Part shown: piece after piece, positions 36,301 to 48,106 of the stretch | Numbering within the stretch: the first letter of the stretch is position 1 | How the letters are laid out: every line of letters starts with the position of its first letter | Assembly: GCA_027946355.1 (NCBI GenBank) | Contig: JAPEUS010000021.1 | Coordinates: 248,001 to 312,000 of the forward strand | Direction: 5' to 3' | Source: Collariella sp. IMI 366227 | Lineage: Eukaryota > Ascomycota > Sordariomycetes > Sordariales > Chaetomiaceae | DNA: 64,000 nt | Program-made: the position numbers and the translations under genes | Notes under the pieces: model-generated | What the model saw: only the letters and a program-made list of their open reading frames with translations | Told to the model about the DNA's origin: nothing | The model's database searches: none

Positions 36301-39300
36301 CAATCGACGGCATCGACGAGCTTGTTGCCCCATGCTTCAACACAATTCCAATTCGCATGGATCTCTCTCACAGCCCGCGGAATCTTGATTTGATGAAGTC
36401 ATTTCAGAGCCTCAACACTGAGCTGATGCAATATCAGTTCACTCCCCTTCGACGTATTCAGTCTTTGATTTCTCAGCATGGTGGCCGGCGTTTATTTGAT
36501 ACCCTTTTGCTTTTGCAACAGTCTCCTCGAGTTCTTGATCGGTCCATTTGGACCCTGGAGAAGGATGACGGGGCGATGGATGTAAGTTGTTTTGAAATAT
36601 CTGAAAAGAAGGCGACGCTAACATAGACCACAGGTTCCTCTTGTTTGCGAAGTAATTCCCGATACCCATATAGACCGTTTTCTTATTAAGATTCATACAA
36701 CTGAAAGGTATGTTACTTTTTCACGCTGAATTTGGCCATACTAACACTCTTTCAGCCAACCACTCCCCCACGGGATTCCTGGTTTGAGCTCTGCTTTATT
36801 CTCTGCCGCTATCCAGCGCTGTCTTAGACTCCCTGGCTCACATCCCGCCGACGATATTCCCGAGGACCTCGCCGAGAATCTTTCCAAAGTCAAATTCTCG
36901 CAACCCCAACCAGTTACTGGCACTTCGCCCAAAGTCACTGATGAAACGGCCGAGCAATGGACGACAACTGAAAGCGCGATCCGAAACGTACTCGTGAACA
37001 TCTCCTCAGCTGAGACACAACGCGTCCGCCGCACGACAACCATTTACCAGCTCGGCCTGGACAGCATCAGTGCGGTCCAGGTTGCTTCGGTAATCCGAAA
37101 GCTTGGCCATCAAGTGCTCGCGAGTGATGTTATTGAGCATCCCACTTGTGAAAGTCTTGCTCGGTACATCGATACTTCTGCCTCTGATTTAAAGGCCACC
37201 GCACGATACGACCTCGCCAAATTCCAGACTGAGATCCAACCCCAAATCTCAGCGAAAGGTTTTGTCATGAACAAAGTTGAAGCCGTGTTCCCTTGCACTC
37301 CCCTTCAGTCGAGCATGATGGCCCAATTTATCAAGTCAGACGGCCGAGACTACTTCAACTACATCAAGTTCGAACTGGACAACGACTTGGATGTTGCCGA
37401 GGTAACCAACGCATGGCGCACCTTATCTGACATTTACCCAAACTTGCGAACCGCCGTTGTGCCCGTTGAGCACAAAGACTGCGCATTCGCCATGGTCCAA
37501 CACCAACCATATACGTTTTCCCCTGCCCTGGTCACATTTTCCTCGGGGCTGTCTACTTTCAAGGTTGACTCTTGGAGAAAGGAGGGTGCTCGTTCTGCCG
37601 AACGAACACCATTCCAGTGGCTCTGGTCCGTTGCCATCGTCAACTCTGGGCAGGGGATTTCAATGCATTTGGCCATTCATCATGTTCTCTACGATGCCCA
37701 CTCCCTTCAAGCCCTTCTTGATGATTTGGCCAGGCTGATCGGAGGCTACCAAATTGCGCCTCCGCCTCTGACAGAAAGTGCAGTTGTAGACATTCTTGGC
37801 CAGGTCACTACGGGAACCGACAAGGCTGCAGAGTTCTGGAACGGCCTAGCGGACAAAGTGATCATCAACGCATTTCCCGTCATGACGCCTTTGCGGGAGA
37901 CATCTCGGAGCATTCTAACCCAGTCAATAACCAGCACTGTGTCCATGGCAGTGCTGGAAAAGGCGGCCTCACGGTTTGGCTACACGCTTCAGGTCATCCT
38001 TCAAGCTGCTTGGACACGGGTGCTCTCTGCCTACCTTGGGGAGGAATCGGTTGTTTTTGGGGTTGTTCTGTCTGGCCGAAACACGGAGGCGACCCAGAAC
38101 GCTCTAATCCCTTGCATCACAACACTCCCTGTCATATCCGCCAATACCGACTCAAACGAAGAGCTCTTGAGACAAATGCTCAAGTGCAACACCGACCTCT
38201 ACAAGCAACAACACCAATCCCTCACCAGGATTCAGCAATGGCTCGGACGCCCCGAGACTAAATTGTTCGACACCTTGCTAGTCTTCCAAAAACTCGACAA
38301 TGGCACCTCGGTAGAGCAGCCCTGGCGCGTCGTTCACGAAGACGCAAGCGTCGATTACCCCCTCTCTCTTGAAATCGAGCCAGGATCGGGAGATCAACTC
38401 GGGTATCAGGTCACCTTCTTTAGCGATGTGATCGCGAAGGAGCAAGCAAAGTTGTTGCTGAAGCAGTTCGACGCCGCGGTGCAGCATCTAGCTTTTCAGC
38501 CTTGGGGTTCCGAGGCTGGGCTGTTCGAGACAAATCCAGAGCTGTTTTCTGTTCTTCCACCCAAAGAACCGGAGATTCTGACAGAAGTGAGGTTTCTCCA
38601 TCAATACGTAGAACTCCAGGCGCTCAAGGTACCGGATGCCATAGCTCTCCATTTCGTTGAAAGCTTTGAGGGAAAGTTGCCAGTTGGACGGAAGTGGACT
38701 TACAAGCAACTGAACGACAACGGCAATCGAGCCGCCCAGCTGCTTCTCCCTCATGTCGAAACTGGTGACATTGTGGCAGTCCATTTCGACAAGTGCCCTG
38801 AAGCCTACTTCTCCATTCTGGGCATCCTCAAAGCTGGCTGCGCATTTCTCGCCTTAGATCCCGGGGCTCCTCGCGACAGAAACGAGTTCATTCTCCAGGA
38901 CTCTGGCGCTGCGGTTCTTATAACAACCAAAGAAAAGAAGTACAATCTTGGGCTCAGCGTTTCTGTGCCAGTTATTGGCATCGCCGAGGATGATATCTTG
39001 GCTCTCTCCGCTGACTCTCTGATTCTCAGCCGGAAACTCGACCCCAACGACGTATCCTACTGTCTTTACACTTCCGGCACCACTGGAACGCCCAAGGGCT
39101 GTGAGATCACACACAACAACACAGTCCAATGCATGCTGGCCTTCCAGCACATCTTTAAGGGACACTGGCAGGAAGACTCCAAGTGGCTTCAGTTTGCATC
39201 ACTGCACTTTGACGTGTCGGTCCTGGAGCAATACTGGAGCTGGTCTGTGGGCATCACTCTTGTTGCAGCTCCAAAGGATCTAATCCTGGAAGACCTTGCC

Positions 39301-42300
39301 GGGATCATCTCTCGCCTCGAGATTACCCATATCGACCTAACCCCCAGCCTTGCCCGGCTGCTTCACCCGGATGATGTACCGAGCCTCTGCAGGGGCGTAT
39401 TCATCACCGGCGGTGAGTCCCTGAAGCAAGAGATCCTCGACACCTGGGGCTCGGAAAAGGTTATCTACAACTTCTACGGCCCTACCGAAGCAACCATCGG
39501 AGTGACCGTCTTTCCCCGCGTTCCAACCATAGGCCGGGCGTCAAACATCGGGCAGCAGTTCATCAACGTAGGGTCTTACGTGTTGAAGCCAGGGACACAA
39601 CAGCCTGTTTTGAGAGGCGGCGTGGGCGAACTTTGCGTCTCCGGACGCCTTGTTGGAAAAGGGTACCTCAAGCGCGAGGATCTAACCGCCGAGAAATTCC
39701 CGACTCTAAACCATTTCGGAGAACGCGTGTACCGCACTGGCGACTTGGTCCGTGTTCTTCATGACGGCTGCTTTGACTTTCTTGGAAGAGCCGACGACCA
39801 AGTGAAGCTCCGCGGTCAACGTTTGGAGATTGGTGAGATCAACCACGCAATTCGAAAAGGAGTTGACGCCGTCAAGGATGTCGCCACGCTTATTGTGCGG
39901 AATGAAGCGCAGAAGAAGGACCTCCTTGTTTCATTCATCGTTTCTGATGATGAGAGCAAACGAAAGGAGCAAGGCGGCGAATTTGAGGTGGTTGACGGCC
40001 CCGAGGCAGCAGAACTCTGCCGCACTGCTCGAGACGCCTGTCGGTCCAAACTTCCTGGCTATATGGTTCCGGCATACGTTATCCAGCTATCATCTATTCC
40101 ACTCTCCGCGAACAACAAGGCGGAGCTCAAGCAACTTAGGCAGTTTTTTGCCTCTTTTGGACAGGACAAGCTGGTGTCTCTCTCTTCAGCCAACAAATCT
40201 CGACAAACACTCAACTCCACCGGCTCGGGAATTGCCAGAATCATTGCCTCGATGCAAGGTCTCGATGTCGCCGCCATTACCCCTCAGTCAAGCATTTTTG
40301 AACTTGGAATTGACTCTATCTCGGTTCTTCGGTTCTCTCGCGCCTTAAAGAAGGAGGGGTTTGCCCAGGCTGGCCCGTCCTTGATTATGCAACACCCCCT
40401 CATCACAGACCTCGCCAACGCAGTCAACGCCAAAAGCACAACCGCCAACCTTCAGGTTGCAAGAGAAAAGCAACTTGTTCAAGCCTGCGCTCATAGACAT
40501 CGAACGCATGTTTGCAGGGAACTTGAGGTTGCACCGAACGAAATCGAGTACATTGCCCCCTGCTCGCCTTTACAGCAGGGCATGCTATCGAGATTGGAAA
40601 CGGAACCTGCCTATTTCAACACATTCCAATTCAGACTTGCGCCGAGTTTGTCGACAGACTTGCTTCATGCGGCTTTCCAGAAGGCTGTCGATACGCTGCC
40701 CATCCTGCGGACGAAGTTTGTGGGCACCACCGACGGGTATGTCCAGGTTGCTCTCAAGTACGATTCTCTCCCATGGAGTGATGTCCAACTTGGCAATGGG
40801 ATGTCAACCGACCAAGTTGTACGAGAGACACGAGATGCCTGGATAGCCCGGAATCAAGGATGTCTTGCGTCGCCTGTGGAGGCTGTTCTTGTCAACGGCG
40901 AGGGCAGTTCTCTCCTCGCGCTCCACATTTTCCACGGCATCTACGACGCCAACAGTTTCCAGCTCATTCTTAACCAGGTAACTGCAGACTACACAAGAAA
41001 CATCAACAGTAACGACCACAAAACCATCTCTTCGCCAGCCCCCTCTTTCCTCGACGCGCTGTATTATGGACTGCTGAAAGACTTCAGCAACAGCAAACCA
41101 TTTTGGGTTGAGCATCTTGCTGGAGCAAGTCCTGAGCAGCTTCCGGACCATTCTTTTACCCATACTGCCATCAGCAAAGAACGCAAGATTCCATTCAGAC
41201 CCGTCGAAGAGTTGAGGACCCGCCTCGGAGTCACCCAGCAAACACTGGTTCAAGCAGCCTGGGTCAGTGTGTTAGCAAAGCACCTCTCAGGCAACCCAAC
41301 CATCGGCGTCATCGTCTCTGGCCGCAACATTGATTTTGACGGCGCTGAGGGAGTGGTTGGGCCGTTGTTCAACACTCTCCCGTTCCATGCTCGCGTTTGC
41401 GTACACAGTGGAGGAGCTGATTTGACTTGGGACTCTATCATTGAGCAATGTCACAATTTCAACACAAAGACTCTGTCCTTCCAGCACGTTTCACTTCGAG
41501 ACATCCAAAAGTGGTGCTCTGGGGGCAGGCCGTTGTTTGACACGCTGTTTTCCTTCCAACGACAGGACGATGCTGCAGCCCAAAGCCACGATTTATGGAC
41601 GACCGTGGACTCAAAACCGAATGCTGACTATCCTTTAGCATTGGAAGCCACTCTCCAGATTGATGGCTGCTTGCGGCTGCTTCTCGTGGCAAAAGATGAT
41701 CAAGACGGGTCAGATAAGCTTTCAGCAATGATGGATGAGCTAGAACAGGCTTTCATCTCCATGGTGGAAGATCCTGACAATTGTGTCACAACAAGGACAG
41801 CTGGTTCCGGCTCTGAGCACCAAGCGGTTGTTGGAGTCGAAGATGGGCAGGCCAATAAAATTCGGTCTCTGCCTCACCCATCAGAACTAGACTTCATGTG
41901 GTCAAATGAAGCTCACATCATCCGCAATGAGATGGCTTCTCTGGCTGAGACCGATCCAGAGGCGATCACAGAGGCAACTCCCCTTTTCAGTCTCGGTCTT
42001 GACAGCGTCGATGCGATCAAGCTCTCAGCCCGGTTGAAGAAGCGCGGAATCGCGATCAAGACAAGCGAGTTGTTGAAAGCTCAAACGATCAGCGCAATTA
42101 TGCAGCTTCTTCAGACTCAGGCCCCAGATGCCAACACACACGAAACAAATGCGATGACACAAACTATCACGGAGATCACATCGGCCTTGCGAGAATACCT
42201 CACCACGCAAGGCAACCTCGGGGAGAACGAAACTGTGCTCCCTGTCACGCCACTTCAGGAATCGATGGTCATGGAGATGGTCGCCTCCGACTTCCAGCTC

Positions 42301-45284
42301 TACTTTAACCACGACATCCTGGAACTTTCTCCCACCATCGATCTCAGTAAGCTGAAGCAGGCCTGGGAGACTGTCATCAACGGTTCGCCAATTCTTCGAA
42401 CCAAGTTCTTGCCAGTTGAAACCCCGGCCATCAAGTCATCGTTCTGCCAGATCATTGGGGCCGATTTCTCAAGTCACATCACAGAGGTTAACCTAGACGG
42501 CTGCGACGAGTTGTCCAAACTCTGCGACACAGCCGTTGTTCGAGCACGCGAAGGAGAAGGACGGTCTGATCTCTTGCAGCTTGTCTTTGCAACCATCAAC
42601 GACCAGAACTTTCTGGTTCTTTCAATTGCCCATGCGCTGTACGATGGATGGTCCCTTGACCTCATCCACAGAAACGTGCAGGACGCTTATGAGGGGAGAT
42701 ATGAGCCTGAAACCTTGCAGCTCTATCTCCGCCAACTTGACGAAGTTCTGCTCTACGACAGTGGTGATGCCTCAATCTTCTGGTCCGGCTTTCTCCAAGA
42801 CGCCACCCCGACCATGTTCCCCCAGGACGAGGCAAAATCAGACAAAACGCATCTCGTCCACCAAAAGGAACTGACCTCACTCACTTCGTTATCTTCAATC
42901 ACCTCCTTCTGCAAAACCAACGCCGTTACATTACAAACCCTCGGCCAAGCATGCTGGGCCGCCCTCCTCGCCGCAAAGACCCGGTCCCTGGACCTCGTCT
43001 TTGGCGTGGTCCTCTCCTGCCGCGACACCGAGGCCATGCAGGAGCTTGTCTTCCCAACCATGAACACCGTCCCGGTTCGCAGCGTCCTACACGGCAAGGT
43101 CTTGTCCTGGCTCCACTACATGCAGGAAAACGCCACAAGCATTGTGGCGTACCAACAATTTCCACTGCGGAAGGCTCAGCAGTTGGCGAAGACGAATGGG
43201 CCGCTGTTTAACACGTTGTTTGTCCAGCAGCGGAGTTCATTACCCCGCGATGAAAACAAAGAGGGATGGATGAAGTCTGTTGGCGGTTCATCGGCCGTGG
43301 AATATCCCGTGTGCGTGGAGGTGGAGGTGATGGAGAGCGGGCTCGTGTGGAGGATGGCGTGCGAGGGGGGGTATGCCTCGCAGGACGAGACCGTCAAAAT
43401 GTTACAGGACCTGGATCGAATCCTGCAATATCTTGTCCGATACCCAGAGGCAGATGTGCTCGTTTTCCATGGGGAAAAGGTCTCAATCTGTGGATCGTCT
43501 CATGTCGAACTCCTGCCTTCAGAAACCACACCGAACGCCGCCCTGAACGAAGTCAACATGGGAGAGAGCGATGTGTGGTCTCCATTGGAGGGGACCATCA
43601 GAAACGTTCTGGCCGAGGTGTCCGGGGTGGAGACTGCAAGCATCCTGAAGAGCAACAACATTTACCACTTGGGACTGGACTCTATCAGCGCGATCAAAGT
43701 GGGCTCTTTGTTGAAGAAGAGAGGTGTGAGGGTTGGATTCCGGAACCTGCTCAAGGCAGGTTCAATCTCGGAAATGGCCCGCTTCGCTCAGGATGCACAC
43801 TCCACCGATGACTCGAGCACCTTAAACACCCCAAGCGAGTCTCAAGACGGATCTTTGGGCCTCGACAAGGTTGGCCTGCCGGTGCTACTTCAACAGGCTG
43901 GAATCAAAGAAGCAAGCGTCGAACAGGTCTTGCCGGCATCAGCCATGCAGGTTCACATGGTCTCGGTCTGGCAGAATACACAAGGAGAGGTGTTTTATCC
44001 CTGCTTCCGGTACAACCTTTCCGGGCTGGTCAACGCCAACACCATTGCCAGGGCGTGGAAGATTCTTGTGGCTGAGACGCCCATCTTGAGGACCGTCTTC
44101 CTCTCGACCAACACACAATCCGTCCCGCTCTTGCAAGTTGTCACACACTCATCGACACTCGAAGACGATGAGGTGGCCGATGGTGCCACATCATGGGAAA
44201 GCCAGACTTCAGAAGTGGTTTCCCAGCCCTACGCCTCCATGCATGCAACACAACTCACAAAAGACAAATGGGCAATCCGACTAGAATCCACCACGCTCTC
44301 TACGACGCCATCAGCCTGCCGACCTTCATGAACAGATTCGCTGCCCTCTGCTCTACCAAAGGCACACATCACACCCCACCCCCTAATTTCGACTGGGCCC
44401 CAACCCTAACTTCCCCCCTTTCCGAACACAACCGCACAGCAAGGAGACACTTCTGGACAGAATACCTCGCCGGAGCAGAGCCTGCCCCTCTCTCTTTCAA
44501 CCACAACCCCAAGAACCCCTCTTCCCCGACTCGGGTAGGACTCATCAACCGCTCCGCGTTTCAACACGTTCACGACCTCGTTGAGAGGTGCAAAAGCCAC
44601 GGCATCAGCCTCCAATCCCTCTTCCTCGCCGCCTACGCTACGTTCCTCTCCTCCAAGACCGCCCCCAAAAGACAATACCGACCGAAAAGTGTCGTGTTTG
44701 GGATATACCTCGCCAACAGGACTGAGACGGCAGACTCGGAGCCAGGGGCTAGGTTGTATCCCTTCCTTCGGTTGGTGCCGCTGCGGGTTGAGTTGAGGGA
44801 GGGGGTGAGTCTGTTCGAGATTGCGGGGGGTTCAGAGAGATGTGCATGCTATTTCGGCTGGGGAATGTGGAGGTGGGGATGTGGGAGGTAAAAGAGTGGA
44901 CGGGGTGGGGGTGGATTGGTTTGTTAACTTTCTTGGGTTGCCAGCACCCGTGTCTGAGAGGGGAGGGGGTTGTCAGAGTGAAAGTGGTTGAGGAGGAAGA
45001 GTTGGATGGTGGTATTGCAGAGCAAGGGGGTGAGGAGTGGAGGGAACCTCGTGAGCTTGCGAGTAATCTGGTGCGGGAGGCATATCCTGTGAGTATCATC
45101 ATATCCTGCTCTTATAGTTGATGTTGTGCTGACAAGTGTGTAGGATGCAGTTGACGTCGAGGTCTCGGTCCAAGACGGGAAGATGACAATTGGCGTGTTT
45201 GGGTCGAGTGAGAAGCTGGGGGATGAAGCTGGGGCGAGACACATCATGGATGGGGTCTTGGAGGTGCTGAGAGGTGCAATGTAG
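30384..45284 (+). CDS. sidC: Multimodular NRPS, ferricrocin/ferrichrome synthetase type
   Basis: About 4,900 residues. I read the domain order A1-T1-C1-A2-T2-C2-T3-C3-A3-T4-C4-T5-C5-T6-C6. A-domain cores are YTSGSTGTPKGV (30927), YTSGSTGVPKGV (34087) and YTSGTTGTPKGC (39067). Six carrier sites keep the phosphopantetheine Ser (GLDSLSA at about 32080, then GLDSISA, GLDSISA, GIDSISV, GLDSVDA, GLDSISA). C-domain motifs are HHAVYDG, HHALYDG, HHVLYDA, FHGIYDA, AHALYDG and HHALYDA, so the second His and the Asp are always kept. Introns are 36582-36633, 36708-36755 and 45089-45143. Three adenylation domains and trailing T-C units are typical of the iterative synthetases that make cyclic hexapeptides from hydroxyornithine units plus Gly/Ser (family knowledge). 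Frame breaks: G runs 31202-31204, 31233-31236 and 31456-31459 (one base missing each; net frame restored), about 44282, and several at 44825-44965. The rest is continuous, so the breaks are probably base-calling errors. Ferricrocin as the product is inferred. Confidence 0.9.
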
Positions 45285-45356
45285 TTTGCTTTTTTTGTTC
45301 AGTGTGCTCCATAGTTTGCATTATTTCATGCTTGTTTTACTGTTAACAGCTCAGCC

Positions 45357-45371
45357 ATATTATTAATTTGC
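45357..45371. repeat. Target-site duplication, left copy
   Basis: ATATTATTAATTTGC, repeated exactly at 47503-47517 on the other side of LINE copy 2. It marks the insertion point 73 bp downstream of the NRPS stop codon. The first few bases may belong to the element's AAT-rich tail. Confidence 0.85.
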
Positions 45372-47502
45372 GTGGGAAGCCGCTGGCCAACGTACTAGCT
45401 ATACTAGCTACAAGGTGTCTGCAGTTAGGCTAGTTTCCAAGCCGGTTCAAGAGAGCAAAGACCGTGGTTCTGCCAAAGCCGGGAAAGACTCCGCTAGCTT
45501 ATCAGACAACAGGAAGCTACAGGCCGATCGCCTTACTACCAACCCTCGGGAAAGTAATAGAGTCAGTGGTGGCTGAGAAGGTTACCCGAGCCGCAGAGAC
45601 CAACGGCCTACTTCCGGACGAACAGATGGGCAACAGAGCACACCGGTCAACAGAGCTCGCGGTCCGACTAGTAGTAGCTCAGGTCCAAGAAGCGTGGAGG
45701 CAGAAAGCAACAGCATCGCTACTCCAGCTGGACATCTCAGGAGCCTTCGACACGGTTAACCATACCCGACTACTTGCTACTCTTCGAGAGATGGGCTTTC
45801 CAAGGTGGCTGGTTTTATGGACAAAAGACTGGCTAACCGGACGGAAGGCAACCCTTCACTTTGACGGCCAGGCAGCCTCCCCGACAGCCATACGGGCTGG
45901 AGTGCCTCAGGGTTCTCCGCTCTCTCCGGCTCTCTTCGTTCTCTATATCGCCTCTCTATACAAGCAGCTAAAAGAACAACACCCCCACCTAGCGATAGCT
46001 GGCTTTGCAGAGGACACCAATCTCTTAGTCTTTGGCCGAGACCCGGAGACCAACGTCCGACAGCTGGAGGCGGCCTGGGAGACATGTCTGCGGTGGGCGG
46101 ACACCCGAGGGATGGCCTTCGCTCCCGAGAAGAGCGAACTGATTCACTTCAACAAGGGACGACGGCAGTGGACTAACCAGCTAGACCTCGCCCAGCCGGG
46201 GGAGAGGCACCAGTCCAGTGAAGCCGACAGAATCAGCTAGGTTCCTAGGTGTCTGGCTGGACTGGAGGCTCAACTGGAAAGCTTACCTGGGGGCAGTGGA
46301 ACGGAAACTGGTGACCCAAAGCTATGCTCTGTCAAGAATGGCGGCCAAGACGTGGGGACTGGGTCTGGCGAAGGCACGGGACGTGTACTCAAAGTGCATC
46401 CGGTCGGCGCTGGCTTATGGGGCTTCATCCTTCCACATCCCCACGAAAAAAGGAGGTAAGTCAGCAACAAAGGGGATCACCAAGGATCTTGGGAAGGCTC
46501 AAAACTCCTGCTTGCGGATCGTGGCAGGAGCTTTCAAGTCCACTCCAATCCGCAATCTTGAGACAGAAACATGGGTGCCGCCATTGGGACCTATACCTCA
46601 ACAAACGACTCGCCGACTTCGAAACCAGGCTTCAACAACCCGCTCTCGATAACGGCCAAGGAGGCAAAAAGGCCCCAGGGACCATTGTCCATGCAGCTTG
46701 CAGCAAGATACGCCGGAGGTTCTACTCAAGGCCGAGCAACAGGGGCCGACCACGGGCCTCTAGGCCACAGAGGCCGACAGCGGTAGAAGAGGCCGCAGGA
46801 GTAATAGCACGTTGGACCGGGGGAACCACCGACACGGACAGGGTAGTCGAGGAGGCTTGGAGAGAGAGATGGCTAGAGGGACGAGACGGCCGGGCGACGA
46901 CGAGACCAGCGGACGACCTCGACCACCAGCAGAAGACTCTATTCAAGGACAAGTCTCTTAAGAAGCACGAGGGACTGAGCAAAGCGAAGAGCTCGCTGTT
47001 GGTCCAAGTCCGAACTGGGGACATAGGCCTTCGGGACTTCTTGTTCAAACGGGGAGTCCCAAGTGTGCTGACGCCCAGCTGCGAGTGCGGCGAAGGGCGG
47101 GAGACTGCTGAACACCTGGTGGTGTGGTGTTTCGCCCCACCGTTGACTCGGACGTGGGAGAGAGCAGAAGTCAGGACGCGACGAGACTTTTACTCTGTTC
47201 TACAGGGTGCCAGTCCTTCAACTGCTCGGCTGACGAGGAGGATACTGGGCTGGTTGATGGATTCAGGAAGACTGCCGATGTACAGCTTGGCTAGGAAGCT
47301 CGAGCTGGAGTAGGCAATCTGACTCCCACCGGTCGGAGGCCAAGAGGCCTTCTCTTTTTGTATTTCGGAAGCTCATTCACTGATTTCTTCCCTTAATCAT
47401 CGGTATAGGTTTTTCACCCGGCCCGCAAGGGCGCGGTTTTCCTGTACAGTAAATGTATGAGGGTCCGACATGCCCGCAGGGCACAGCGGTGTAGGAATAA
47501 TA
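45372..47502 (+). mobile_element. Tad-like non-LTR retrotransposon, 5'-truncated copy 2
   Basis: The frame encodes LINE reverse transcriptase from the first conserved block (VVLPKPGKTPLAY, SYRPIALLPTLGKVIE) through QLDISGAFDTVNHTRLL and AGVPQGSPLSPALFVLYI to the C-terminal zinc-knuckle-like CECGEGRETAEHLVVWC. The upstream endonuclease and ORF1 are missing, so the copy is 5'-truncated. The active-site motif reads GFAEDTNLLVFG where copy 1 has FADD, losing a catalytic Asp. Two one-base insertions relative to copy 1 (a G5 run near 46198-46202 and a GGG near 46586-46588) break the frame. The tail ends GGAATAATAAT before the duplicated target site. Copies 1 and 2 are nearly identical in protein sequence over the shared part, so RIP has not heavily mutated them. 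Confidence 0.92.
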
Positions 47503-47517
47503 ATATTATTAATTTGC
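47503..47517. repeat. Target-site duplication, right copy
   Basis: ATATTATTAATTTGC, the exact match of 45357-45371. The next 20 bp return to single-copy DNA and an A20 run at 47537-47556. Confidence 0.85.
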
Positions 47518-47536
47518 TTTTGTGTTTACTCCTCCC

Positions 47537-47556
47537 AAAAAAAAAAAAAAAAAAAA
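47537..47556. repeat. A20 homopolymer
   Basis: Twenty A in a row between the LINE target duplication and the 3' end of the minus-strand pseudogene. Its length is likely unstable and hard to sequence. Confidence 0.8.
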
Positions 47557-47572
47557 CTATCGCACTGAACAC

Positions 47573-48106
47573 TCAGCTCTTCTTCCAAGTGTAATCGGCA
47601 TCTATCACCGTCAGCTTCCGTAATCCAGTGTTCTTCTTCGGAGTACTCACCAGGGTGAATCTCAGGCTCAGGCAAATCCTTCCTGATCTCCTTCTTGCTC
47701 CTCCAATCAGTCCCCGGAAACTGCTTATCCCTCTGGGTCATCCTCTCCTCCAGCCCCTTAACCTGGTCAAACGACGTGATGCTCGTCATCAGCTGCGGCT
47801 CCCCAAGCGGCAACTTGTCGCCTCTATCCACCTGCCACAGCGGGCGCCGGGGGAGGGGCTGTCGTAGAGCAGGCACTGGCGCACGTCCTCGGTCAGGTGG
47901 CCGCAGTAGTGGTTGGCCTCAACGACGCGGGTCGGGTCCGATGCATAGACGTGAAAGGCGTTGAGGTGGGCGCAGATGTTTTGGATGGGGGAGAAATCCT
48001 GGGTCATCTTGGCGCCCGTCTCGAGAATGGTGCTCTTTACGCAGCGCTCCGAGCCGGGGACCCGGGAGGCGGCATCGCGGTCTTTGGCGTGACTGGCGGC
48101 GTCCAT
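47573..48106 (-). pseudogene. Oil-body-associated (DUF1264) protein with internal deletion
   Basis: The N-terminal half from the ATG at 48104-48106 is well kept (KSTILETGAKMTQDFSPIQN, HYCGHLTEDVRQCLLYDS) and ends PGAR near 47848. The next codons jump straight to the C-terminal part in another frame (WQVDRGDKLPLGEPQLMTSI...PEPEIHP). A short intron (47602-47650) follows and then DADYTWKKS with the stop at 47573. Intact family members have roughly 60 more residues between PGAR and WQ.DRGDKLP (the LIGIEY / HSHEYEVKSG region, as I recall the family), including conserved His. A missing block plus a frame change is not a homopolymer error, so a real deletion is likely. Family role: lipid-droplet-associated in plants; unknown in fungi. 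Confidence 0.75.

Noticed and set aside
47537..47556. A20 run as the poly(A) tail of the LINE
   Set aside because: It lies 20 bp beyond the right target duplication, and the element's own tail is AAT-rich, as in copy 1.
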